Below are positions 1-6,523 of a DNA stretch of 7,094 bases, piece after piece (within the stretch, counting starts at the first letter, position 1; every line of letters begins with the position of its first letter). The DNA is from Spirochaetales bacterium. Lineage in GTDB: Bacteria > Spirochaetota > Spirochaetia > DTKZ01. The stretch lies in NCBI GenBank assembly GCA_017998025.1, contig JAGODW010000072.1, forward strand, positions 1 to 7,094. The letters run 5' to 3'. The translations under genes were made by a program, and so were the position numbers. The notes below the pieces were generated by a model. It was not told the origin of the DNA. It made no database searches and was given only the letters and a program-made list of their open reading frames with translations.

Positions 1-274
1 CCTTGGATTCTTCTTCTCCATTTAGTTCGGGGAACAATTCTAATTCCGGAGATTCTTCAGGCGTTTCAGGGGTATTTACAAGAATCTCTATTTTTCGTTC
101 AATCCTGTTTAAATCTTTTTCCAGGCTACGGGCTAATCGGATCCCCTCCTCGAACAGGACGGCTGCTTCTTCCAGGGAGCATTTCCCCTCTTTCATGAGA
201 GTGCTTATCTCTTCCAGGCGATTTAATCTTTCTTCAAAGCTTTTGGGCTGGGAAGATTTTTTCGATGGTGGCAT
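1..274 (-). CDS. xseB: Exodeoxyribonuclease VII small subunit, 3' end cut by window edge
   Basis: Small subunit of exodeoxyribonuclease VII, the cytoplasmic nuclease that degrades single-stranded DNA to oligonucleotides; several XseB chains bind the XseA C-terminal region. Read on the minus strand from ATG at 274, it gives 91 residues with no stop before the left edge. The typical XseB core is visible: SFEERLNRLEEI at residues 12-23, then LMKEGKCSLEEAAVLFEEGI at 26-45, then a basic helix (LEKDLNRIERKIEIL). After that comes an acidic tail rich in E and P. E. coli XseB is about 80 residues, so this chain is somewhat longer at its C-terminus. The start is supported by an AAGGAG ribosome site six bases upstream, inside xseA. 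The gene overlaps the end of xseA by 41 bases in another frame, so the two are probably translationally coupled. Confidence 0.93.
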   Translation of the reverse strand, partial: MPPSKKSSQPKSFEERLNRLEEISTLMKEGKCSLEEAAVLFEEGIRLARSLEKDLNRIERKIEILVNTPETPEESPELELFPELNGEEESK

Positions 275-1466
275 CTGCAGCTCCTTCATAAAATTGAATC
301 GATACGTCTTCTCCCGGCTTGCAGGTTTCGGCTGAAGCAACAATCCGGCCGGATACTTTTTCTCGTACAATAGAATATCCCTTTTTCAGGGTTTCTAGAG
401 GAGAGTGGGCTTGTACCTGAGAGAGGGAAAGTTCAAATCGATGACGGGCTTCATCGATCATCCTTCGAAATCCTAACAGGACCCATTCTTTCGCATCGTC
501 TAACCGAAAGTAATAGGGCTGGAGCAGGTTCTTGATGTTTCTCTCGAGAGTTTCCGGAGTGAACTGTTGTAACACCATATGGATTTTTTCTATGCGGTGT
601 TTCATCTCTCCTAGAAGAGCTTCTTTGAGAGAAACCACCCTGTGGAGTAATTCCTCTCTTCCCCTGGAAACAATCTCCGCTGCAGCAGAAGGAGTGGGTG
701 CCCGGATATCTGCGGCAAAATCGGATAGGGAAGTATCGATCTCGTGCCCTACCGCAGAAATAACGGGAATTTTTGATTCCGCAATGGCTCGTACCACAGC
801 TTCACTGGAAAAAGGTAAGAGGTCTTCCAGACTCCCCCCCCCTCGTCCTACGATGATTACATCTCCCAGATTGTACCGATTCGCCCGCTGGATCTGAGCA
901 GCAATATACGTGTCTGCCTCTTCCCCCTGCACCGGGGTAGGTAAAATAACAATATCGATACCTGCATTCCTCCGGCGGAGAACCTGAAGTATATCGCGAA
1001 TAGCAGCTCCGGTTGGGGAGGTTACCACCGCCACCCTTCGAGGGAAGAGGGGAAGGGGTTTTTTCCGGGATGCATCGAACAATCCTTCTGCAGCTAATCG
1101 TTTTTTCCTCTCCTCCAGCATAGCGAGGATGTCCCCTTCCCCTGAGCGCTCAAGAGTTTCACAGATCAGCTGGTAAGATCCCCGTTGGGGGTACACAGAA
1201 ATCTCTCCACCGGCTATCACTTTCATCCCGTCCTGGGGAAGAAAATTGAGTTTCTGCAGTTTATTTCGGAACATTACCGCAGAAAGAACCGCATCCTTAT
1301 CTTTCAGAGTAAAATAATAATGGCCGGTACTGGAGGGCCTGAAATTTGAAATCTCTCCCTCGATCCGCAGGTAGGGGAACGAGGACTCTAACAGTTCCTT
1401 AATCTGTAGGGTAATTTCAGAAACCTTGTAGATCCGCTGGGATTCAGTGATCATCCAGGGAAACAT
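234..1466 (-). CDS. xseA: Exodeoxyribonuclease VII large subunit
   Basis: Catalytic subunit of exodeoxyribonuclease VII, which digests single-stranded DNA from both ends. Numbered from ATG at 1466 (410 residues), an N-terminal OB-fold occupies about residues 8-105 (IEGEISNFRPSSTGHYYFTL). The catalytic domain follows with SPTGAAIRD, GRGGGSLEDL (R208) and VGHEIDTSLSDFAADIRAPT (H241), all hallmarks of the family. A helical C-terminal region that binds XseB ends in a YSIVRE segment. At 410 residues it is shorter than E. coli XseA (about 456). The open frame extends up to a TTG at 1490, and another ATG lies at 1454. I prefer 1466 because AGGGA sits eight bases upstream, while the other two lack a ribosome site. 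The GRGGGS codons contain an uninterrupted run of nine G. Confidence 0.97.
   Translation of the reverse strand: MFPWMITESQRIYKVSEITLQIKELLESSFPYLRIEGEISNFRPSSTGHYYFTLKDKDAVLSAVMFRNKLQKLNFLPQDGMKVIAGGEISVYPQRGSYQLICETLERSGEGDILAMLEERKKRLAAEGLFDASRKKPLPLFPRRVAVVTSPTGAAIRDILQVLRRRNAGIDIVILPTPVQGEEADTYIAAQIQRANRYNLGDVIIVGRGGGSLEDLLPFSSEAVVRAIAESKIPVISAVGHEIDTSLSDFAADIRAPTPSAAAEIVSRGREELLHRVVSLKEALLGEMKHRIEKIHMVLQQFTPETLERNIKNLLQPYYFRLDDAKEWVLLGFRRMIDEARHRFELSLSQVQAHSPLETLKKGYSIVREKVSGRIVASAETCKPGEDVSIQFYEGAADATIEKIFPAQKL
281..286 (-). promoter_or_regulatory. Ribosome binding site of xseB, inside xseA
   Basis: AAGGAG on the minus strand, six bases before the xseB ATG at 274. It is a near-perfect Shine-Dalgarno sequence lying within the xseA coding region. 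It fixes the xseB start and explains how a gene overlapping its upstream neighbour by 41 bases can initiate. Confidence 0.8.
834..842. repeat. Nine-base C/G homopolymer within xseA
   Basis: Nine consecutive C on the plus strand, read as nine G in xseA. They supply the three glycine codons (GGG GGG GGG) of the conserved GRGGGS motif. A run this long is a known slippage hotspot in bacteria, and a one-base change would truncate XseA near residue 210. Here the frame is intact. Confidence 0.9.
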
Positions 1467-1541
1467 ATCTTGTTTCCCTGCATGTATCAAGTTGCTGAGA
1501 CAAAGCTTATGGATCTTTGATTTAGAAGGTTTACAGGCCTA
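1467..1541. other. Divergent intergenic gap between xseA and the sugar operon
   Basis: About 75 bases separate the two oppositely oriented transcription units, so promoters for both should lie here or just inside the coding starts. I find no convincing pair of -35/-10 boxes. The best plus-strand candidate is TTGCTG at 1492-1497 with TTTGAT 18 bases later (1516-1521), which is weak. A short inverted repeat, CAAAG (1501-1505) and CTTTG (1515-1519) with a nine-base loop, is too small to call an operator or terminator. AGGGA on the minus strand at 1475-1479 is the likely xseA ribosome site. Confidence 0.35.
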
Positions 1542-3062
1542 TTGAATCTGTCGATAATGAAAACAATTATGAACCCTCTCCTTATTATCAACTGCATTCC
1601 TCCTGTTTCAGGGGAGGAAGTGTTAAATTACCGGCTGGGAGAAGATACAGTTTTTGACAGGGTGTTGGACTTTGCACTCCACCTTGTACCTAAAGAATCC
1701 ATTCGGATTCTTGCAGAGCCCGGTAAAGAGTTTTACGGGATTAAGACCCTTAGTCGTTCGTCCTGGACCCTCGGATCCTTTTTAGAGGTATTGCGTGAAG
1801 AGTCGAAGGGGTATGACGGATTGATCTATGTTTTTGGAGATTGTCCGTTTCTAGATCCTTCCCTGGCAAAAATCATGCTGGAAAATCACAAACGGTACTT
1901 TGCCGAGTATACGTTTGCAGACGGGTATCCCTACGGACTTGCTCCGGAGATTGTCCAGGTGCAGATACTTGAGGCTTTAGAGCATTTACTCGAGGATCCC
2001 CAACAGCCGATAGAGAGGGATAGTTTTTTTACCTTAATTAGTAAGGATATCAATGCGTTTGACCTGGAAACAGAGCTTTCTCCCCTAGACCTCAGGTATT
2101 TACGTGTTTCTTTAACAACCGATACCCGGCGGAACCGTCTCCTCTGTACCGCTTTGAATCAGGAACATCCGAGGAAAGCAGAAGATGTTCTTTCTATCCT
2201 CCAATCGAAGCCAGAGATTCTTCGCACCCTTCCTGCATACCTTTCGATACAGATTACTGAGAAATGCCCCCAGGAGTGTTCATTCTGTCCCTATCCTGTA
2301 TACGGAGAGGGCGCAGTGCACAGGGAAGGGTTCATGGCTCTGGAGTCTTTTTCTCATCTTATTGAAGAGGGGGTACGATTTTGTGAGGACCTAACAGTGG
2401 GAGTTTCCCTCTGGGGAGAACCCTCCTATTATCCTGATTTTCCCGCTCTGTGCCGGATTCTCTCAACCTATCCTTCTGTAAAGTTTGTGGTGGAAACTTC
2501 GGGAGTCGGCTGGAACCAGGATGTGCTTGAGAACTGTAAACAGATTCTCGGAGATCGACTTTCCTGGATCGTAGATCTTCTAACAAACCAACAGGACGTT
2601 TACGAAAGATTACGGGGGAAGGGGTTTGAGGAGTCCCGGCAAACTGCAGAAACTCTTCTTCGGCTATTCCCCAAAACAACCTACCTTCAGGCTCTCCGGA
2701 TGGAAGAAACAGAGGAAGGACTGGAACAATTCTATCGAAAATGGAAGGAGCGTACCCCGAATCTTATTATCCAGAAGTACGATTACTTTTCTGGCCTTCT
2801 CCCCCAGCGAAAGGTTACCGATATCTCTCCCCTCCATCGGTTTCCCTGCTGGCATTTAAAACGGGATCTGTATGTACTTCTGGATGGTTCTGTCCCCCTC
2901 TGTCGCGAAGACATAAAGAAAACTTTTATAGGGGGGAATCTATTCCAGGAAGGGATAGAAACTATCTGGAAACGGATGGATGCAGTGTATCGAGAACACA
3001 TTGAAGGGAAATATCGTCCTCTGTGTGAAAAGTGTGATGAATACTATACCTACAACTTTTAG
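1542..3062 (+). CDS. Spiro-SPASM type radical SAM protein with N-terminal SpsF-like domain
   Basis: A two-part protein of up to 506 residues. Residues ~10-215 resemble an SpsF/cytidylyltransferase GT-A fold: YVFGDCPFLDPS (D100) matches the family's 'tGDcPlidp', and YLRVSLTTDT matches its 'lRltvDt'. However, the N-terminal RxxSTRLPGK nucleotide-binding motif is missing, so the domain is probably not an active transferase. Residues ~235-430 are a radical SAM domain with C242-x3-C246-x2-C249 for the [4Fe-4S] cluster and a WGEP variant (291-294) of the GGE motif. A C-terminal SPASM-like region carries C436, C454, C495 and C498, enough for one auxiliary cluster. The combination matches what I recall of the spirochaete-restricted spiro-SPASM family; the substrate is unknown. 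The start is uncertain: TTG 1542, ATG 1557 or ATG 1569, none with a good ribosome site. It is first in the operon. Confidence 0.88.
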   Translation: MNLSIMKTIMNPLLIINCIPPVSGEEVLNYRLGEDTVFDRVLDFALHLVPKESIRILAEPGKEFYGIKTLSRSSWTLGSFLEVLREESKGYDGLIYVFGDCPFLDPSLAKIMLENHKRYFAEYTFADGYPYGLAPEIVQVQILEALEHLLEDPQQPIERDSFFTLISKDINAFDLETELSPLDLRYLRVSLTTDTRRNRLLCTALNQEHPRKAEDVLSILQSKPEILRTLPAYLSIQITEKCPQECSFCPYPVYGEGAVHREGFMALESFSHLIEEGVRFCEDLTVGVSLWGEPSYYPDFPALCRILSTYPSVKFVVETSGVGWNQDVLENCKQILGDRLSWIVDLLTNQQDVYERLRGKGFEESRQTAETLLRLFPKTTYLQALRMEETEEGLEQFYRKWKERTPNLIIQKYDYFSGLLPQRKVTDISPLHRFPCWHLKRDLYVLLDGSVPLCREDIKKTFIGGNLFQEGIETIWKRMDAVYREHIEGKYRPLCEKCDEYYTYNF

Positions 3063-3999
3063 CCCTCCTCTCCCTTCCTATACCGTGGTAGGGGGAAGTG
3101 GAGGCCCTAGAAAAAAAGAACGAGGAATCACTCTTCTTCTTATCCATCGGGGAGGAATCGTAGACAGGGCTTCTCTTCTGGAAAGGGTAGATGCGTCTGG
3201 AATAGATGAGATCATTTCGCTAGAAAGTTCTGGAGACACCTATCAATTAGAGCATCTGGTAGCCCGATTTCCCGGGGTCCGGTTTGTTCTTTTTCATCAT
3301 CCCCTTAACATTGGGGAACAGATCAATGTGGGGGTACAGGAAGCAACCCATTCCTGGTGCGCTGTGCTATGGAGTGATTATCGGATCGACTCGGACGCCC
3401 TTTCTCTCAGTTTTCAATCGATGCGGAATGAGCCACCCGTTCTCTGCATTGCCCCCTGGATCTTTTCGGAAAAACATATCCCGTTACCGGTTCTTCATGT
3501 GCCTGCCTATCATAAAAACAAATTGAAAGTACTTTCCATTGTGCCCCAGAAAGAGGAAGCCCTGGACTTATTCCCGTTTGATTACTGCGGCCTTTACCAT
3601 AAAGAAACGTTTGTACGGCTCGGTGGGTACGACTACCATCTCCCGAATCCGTACTGGCAAAAGTTGGATTTCGGTTTTCGGGCTTTTTTATGGGGAGAGA
3701 AAATTATTTGTAGAAAAAGATTAAACGGACTCTATTATGAAAGCGATGCTGTTGAAGATACTACCCCGGACGAGAGCTACCGAATATTTTTTTTAAAGAA
3801 TCTGGCTTTAGTATTTACCGGAGATCGATGTGAACTTCCTGCCCGTAAATTTTTCCCGTTTTATTTTCATTCAGGAGCGGGGATTTTATCTGCCTATAGA
3901 GAGTTTCGAGCGGCAAAGCGTTGGGTAGAAATCAATGCGTATCGGTTTAAAATGGATAGCCAGACTGTAACAGAGCTATGGGAGGACCCGGAAGCATGA
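3037..3999 (+). CDS. Divergent GT2-like (GT-A fold) glycosyltransferase family protein
   Basis: A protein of 320 residues from ATG 3037, probably cytoplasmic, with no signal peptide or membrane segment. It follows the GT2 layout: a first strand ITLLLIHRGG, a second strand with DEIISLES, then FPGVRFVLFHHPLNIGEQIN resembling the 'vr.i..p.N.G...a.N.G' stretch. WSDYRID (D114) lies where the DxD motif belongs. GGYDY (196-200) and KLDFGFRAFLWGEKI (D211, R215) correspond to the GT2 'GGfDe...EDvDLgfRa...G..i' block. The DxD and ED residues are largely replaced, so catalysis is doubtful or altered; it could instead be a binding or scaffold protein. The frame extends upstream to an ATG at 2980, but the added residues are only the out-of-frame tail of the previous gene. 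From 3037 it overlaps that gene by 26 bases, suggesting coupling. Role inferred from fold and context. Confidence 0.72.
   Translation: MNTIPTTFSPPLPSYTVVGGSGGPRKKERGITLLLIHRGGIVDRASLLERVDASGIDEIISLESSGDTYQLEHLVARFPGVRFVLFHHPLNIGEQINVGVQEATHSWCAVLWSDYRIDSDALSLSFQSMRNEPPVLCIAPWIFSEKHIPLPVLHVPAYHKNKLKVLSIVPQKEEALDLFPFDYCGLYHKETFVRLGGYDYHLPNPYWQKLDFGFRAFLWGEKIICRKRLNGLYYESDAVEDTTPDESYRIFFLKNLALVFTGDRCELPARKFFPFYFHSGAGILSAYREFRAAKRWVEINAYRFKMDSQTVTELWEDPEA
3981..3985 (+). promoter_or_regulatory. Ribosome binding site for the SpsF-like gene
   Basis: GGAGG lies ten bases before ATG 3996, within the end of the preceding gene. It supports the 3996 start over the in-frame ATG at 3978, which would place this site inside the coding region and add six residues (MGGPGS) ahead of the conserved family start. 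Confidence 0.7.
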
Positions 4000-4670
4000 T
4001 TGCAGTATTCCTTCAAGTACGGCTGGATTCTACCCGCCTTCCTGGAAAGGCACTGCTTCCGATCCTGGGAAAGCCAATGGTCCGTGTAGTGATGGATGCG
4101 TTACGGAACATATCTGCAGATCTGTACGTACTGGTTACCGACCGAGAAGGGAAGGAACACCTGGAATCGCTGGCTGAGGAGGCAGGGTTTCAGACATTTG
4201 AAGGCCCCAAGCTGGATGTGCTGAGTAGATTTTGTCAGGCGGTCGAAAAGTATCGGCCGACAACAGTTGTTCGGGCAACAGGAGATAATCCCCTGGTGTC
4301 CTGGGAACTGGCAAATCAGATTCTCTGCGAACATCTCGAACTGGAAGCAGACTATAGCGCGTATCAGGGAATGCCTATCGGTTTTGGAGTTGAGGTGGTT
4401 CAAGCGGAAGCATTGCTCAAGGCTCAAGGGGTATCGGAAGATCCGTACGACCATGAGCATGTTACGCCCTATCTGTATCGGCATCCCGAATTGTTCTACC
4501 TTCATCAACCCCTTGTCTCTCCCCGGTTCCGGGGGCGGGCAAGGGTTACCGTGGATACCCGGGAGGATTACGAACACATTCTATCCCTCTTCAGAAGGAT
4601 TCCCGGAAACATACCCCCTCCATTGGATGTGCTGATGAGACTTCTTCAAGAACAGAAGGAAGAGGTATGA
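3996..4670 (+). CDS. spsF: SpsF-family cytidylyltransferase (CMP-sugar synthetase-like)
   Basis: Predicted cytoplasmic nucleotidyltransferase that activates an acidic sugar, most likely as a CMP derivative, of the SpsF/KdsB/NeuA/PseF group. The 224-residue chain begins with the signature Q7-V-R9-L-D-S12-T-R14-L-P-G-K18, which binds the nucleotide. RATGDNPL (D97) is the metal-binding 'GDcPl' segment, DHEHVTPYLYRHP (152-164) matches the family's 'ereHVTpyiy', and TVDTREDY (D187) is the late 'TvDt.eD' motif. All key motifs are intact, unlike the related domain at the start of the operon. Its length is typical for single-domain SpsF. The ATG overlaps the previous stop as ATGA (3996-3999), indicating translational coupling. 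The following gene starts with a PseG/SpsG domain, the same pair seen in nonulosonic-acid pathways and the Bacillus sps operon. The exact sugar cannot be read from sequence. Confidence 0.9.
   Translation: MIAVFLQVRLDSTRLPGKALLPILGKPMVRVVMDALRNISADLYVLVTDREGKEHLESLAEEAGFQTFEGPKLDVLSRFCQAVEKYRPTTVVRATGDNPLVSWELANQILCEHLELEADYSAYQGMPIGFGVEVVQAEALLKAQGVSEDPYDHEHVTPYLYRHPELFYLHQPLVSPRFRGRARVTVDTREDYEHILSLFRRIPGNIPPPLDVLMRLLQEQKEEV
4656..4660 (+). promoter_or_regulatory. Ribosome binding site for the SpsG-methyltransferase gene
   Basis: AAGGA six bases before ATG 4667, within the last codons of the SpsF-like gene. The spacing is good, and it supports the start that overlaps the preceding stop as ATGA. 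Confidence 0.7.
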
Positions 4671-6523
4671 CAAACTCTTTACTTCTGATTCCTTCGGTAC
4701 GGAAACAAGGAGGACTGGGACATCTGGTGCGCTGTATGCGGTTGGCAGAGGACTGTAAGGGGAAAGCAGGACTCTATATCGAACCGGGGCATGGGGAATC
4801 CGTATGGTCTAGGGAGGAAATTAGAGGGTTCTTCCCTTCCTTCCCCTGGGACGATTTTCTGGTAAAAGATCCTCTGACCCAGAAATGGACCTGGGTCGTT
4901 TTTGATCGTCGTTCGACCACCCTTTCCGAGTTTTATACTCTATCCAGCGTATCTAACGGAGCTGCCACCCTTGGATGGGATGAAGGGGGGGAAGCTAGAC
5001 CTTTCTGTACCTACCTTGTGGACAGTTTCCCCCGGCTTAAAAAGAATTTTCCCCCCAACTTTTCAGATCCAAAGTTTATTCTGGGCTCGAACAATCCCCC
5101 AGCATTAGATGAAGTAGTGCAGGAGATTTCGCGGGGTAAAGTTCTTATATCTTTTGGCGGTGAAGATCCAGCCGGGCTCACACAGAAAATGTACCGAGCC
5201 CTTGTAGAAGAGGGGGGGATCTCTCCCGGGGAGATAGATGTGCTCCTGGGCCCAGCAAACAAGAAAGATTTTACCGATCCCTGCGGTACTGTCTTTCGGG
5301 GAGTGAGGAATGCATGGGAACTATTGGGTCGGTATGCCTGGGTATTTACTTCCTTTGGACTTACTCCCTACGAAGCTCTGGATCAGGGAACGATTCCTGT
5401 CCTGTTAAACCCTGGTTCTTACCATGCAAAGCTGGGAAAAGAAGCCGGTTTTTTTTCTGTGGGCGTACGGAGCGTATCCCGAAAGGCACTGAAGTATTTT
5501 CTAGAAGAACCAGGCCGGGCAATCCCTTCCTGGAGTCACTCAAGCGATGGATCAAATGCATCTTCTCGATCGTTTGCGGATTTCCTTGCATCTCTTATTC
5601 CTGATATTCGTTCTTGCTGTCCGGTCTGTGCTACCTATGAAAATAAGGCAACGTATCGATTTCCTGACTGCACTTTTTTTCGATGCAGAACCTGCGGAAT
5701 GGAGTACCGGGTGTTTTTTAACCGAAATGACATCGGCTATACGAAGGCTTACTTTTTTGACGAGTATCGTGCCCAGTATGGAAAATCGTACCTGGAAGAT
5801 TTTCCTGCCATTCAACTCCAAGGAGCCCAGCGACTCAAGGTTTTGAGAGAACTTTCAGAAACCCTGGAAGGGAAAACGATCCTGGATATAGGTTGTGCCT
5901 ATGGACCATTCCTCCAGGCAGCCCGGGAAGAAAAGATGAAACCGTTTGGGATCGATCTCTGTAAAGAAGCAATTCAGTATGTGCAGGAGGAACTACAGAT
6001 TCCTGCTTTGAAGGGAGACATCCTTCAGCTGGATCCCGAAGAAGCTTTTGGCATCAATGGGTTCGATGTCATTACTCTCTGGTACGTAATCGAACATATT
6101 CCGTTTGTAGATGATTTGCTTAAGAAACTGTACACGGTATTGAAACCGGGGGGATGGCTCTTATTTTCTACACCGAATGCAAAGGGAGTGACCGGCCGAT
6201 TTTTCCCTGACCGGTTTTACCAATCCAGCCCAAAGGATCATCTGACTCTCTGGAACCCCGGGTTGACGCGGAAGGTTCTTACACGATACGGGTTCCAGGT
6301 AAGGAAGATCCGCATACCGAATTCACATCCGGAACGGTTCCCATGCTGGATACAGAGGCTCCTGGGAATCCACGGATGCACGTTTTTAGAGTCTCTAGGT
6401 AAATGGGGGGATACATTCGAAGTTTATGCGCAAAAAATCGATTCTCATTTTAGGTGCCGGTATCATGCAGATTCCTGCAATCCGAACAGCCCGGTCCCTG
6501 GGGTGCAGAGCCCTGGTGGTTGA
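4667..6523 (+). CDS. Fusion of SpsG/PseG-like sugar hydrolase, zinc ribbon and SAM methyltransferase
   Basis: A 618-residue fusion. Residues 1-~305 resemble PseG/SpsG, GT-B-fold enzymes; PseG removes UDP from a UDP-sugar intermediate in pseudaminic acid synthesis. Seen here: G16-L-G-H19-L-V-R22-C23 (the family 'GxGHxxRC', with the catalytic His in PseG), SFGGEDP (162-168) and SFGLTPYE (E236). A zinc ribbon follows (C318, C321, C340, C343). Next is a class I SAM methyltransferase: LDIGCAYG (406-413), acidic D430 after strand 2, GD at 450-451, FDVITLWYVIEHI (466-478) and LKPGGW (492-497). Recognisable sequence ends near K590 (VYAQK); the last 28 residues run out of frame through the next gene and look non-native. 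The start is fixed by the ATGA overlap and AAGGA. Likely role: free a sugar from its nucleotide and methylate it or a related acceptor (inference). Confidence 0.87.
   Translation: MTNSLLLIPSVRKQGGLGHLVRCMRLAEDCKGKAGLYIEPGHGESVWSREEIRGFFPSFPWDDFLVKDPLTQKWTWVVFDRRSTTLSEFYTLSSVSNGAATLGWDEGGEARPFCTYLVDSFPRLKKNFPPNFSDPKFILGSNNPPALDEVVQEISRGKVLISFGGEDPAGLTQKMYRALVEEGGISPGEIDVLLGPANKKDFTDPCGTVFRGVRNAWELLGRYAWVFTSFGLTPYEALDQGTIPVLLNPGSYHAKLGKEAGFFSVGVRSVSRKALKYFLEEPGRAIPSWSHSSDGSNASSRSFADFLASLIPDIRSCCPVCATYENKATYRFPDCTFFRCRTCGMEYRVFFNRNDIGYTKAYFFDEYRAQYGKSYLEDFPAIQLQGAQRLKVLRELSETLEGKTILDIGCAYGPFLQAAREEKMKPFGIDLCKEAIQYVQEELQIPALKGDILQLDPEEAFGINGFDVITLWYVIEHIPFVDDLLKKLYTVLKPGGWLLFSTPNAKGVTGRFFPDRFYQSSPKDHLTLWNPGLTRKVLTRYGFQVRKIRIPNSHPERFPCWIQRLLGIHGCTFLESLGKWGDTFEVYAQKIDSHFRCRYHADSCNPNSPVPGVQSPGG

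Noticed and set aside
3..335. 110-residue plus-strand open frame, serine-rich
   Set aside because: It is antisense to xseB and the end of xseA; its Ser-rich composition is the complement of acidic and Gly/Arg codons on the other strand.
532..897. 121-residue plus-strand open frame
   Set aside because: It lies entirely opposite xseA, which has strong family motifs; the plus-strand translation has no recognisable domain.
1467..1490. TTG start extending XseA by eight residues
   Set aside because: There is no ribosome site before the TTG, while ATG 1466 has AGGGA at good spacing and is closer to the usual family N-terminus.
1501..1519. CAAAG/CTTTG inverted repeat as operator or terminator
   Set aside because: The stem is only five base pairs with no T-run, and it is expected by chance in AT-rich DNA.
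2980..3036. Upstream ATG extension of the GT2-like gene
   Set aside because: The extra 19 residues read the SPASM cysteine region of the previous gene out of frame and resemble no GT2 start; ATG 3037 gives a normal short overlap.
3787..3794. T8 run as a possible terminator
   Set aside because: It lies inside the GT2-like coding sequence (FFL codons) with no preceding GC-rich stem.
4101..4577. 158-residue minus-strand open frame
   Set aside because: It is antisense to the SpsF-like gene, whose motifs are intact; the protein is rich in Cys and Pro with no family resemblance.
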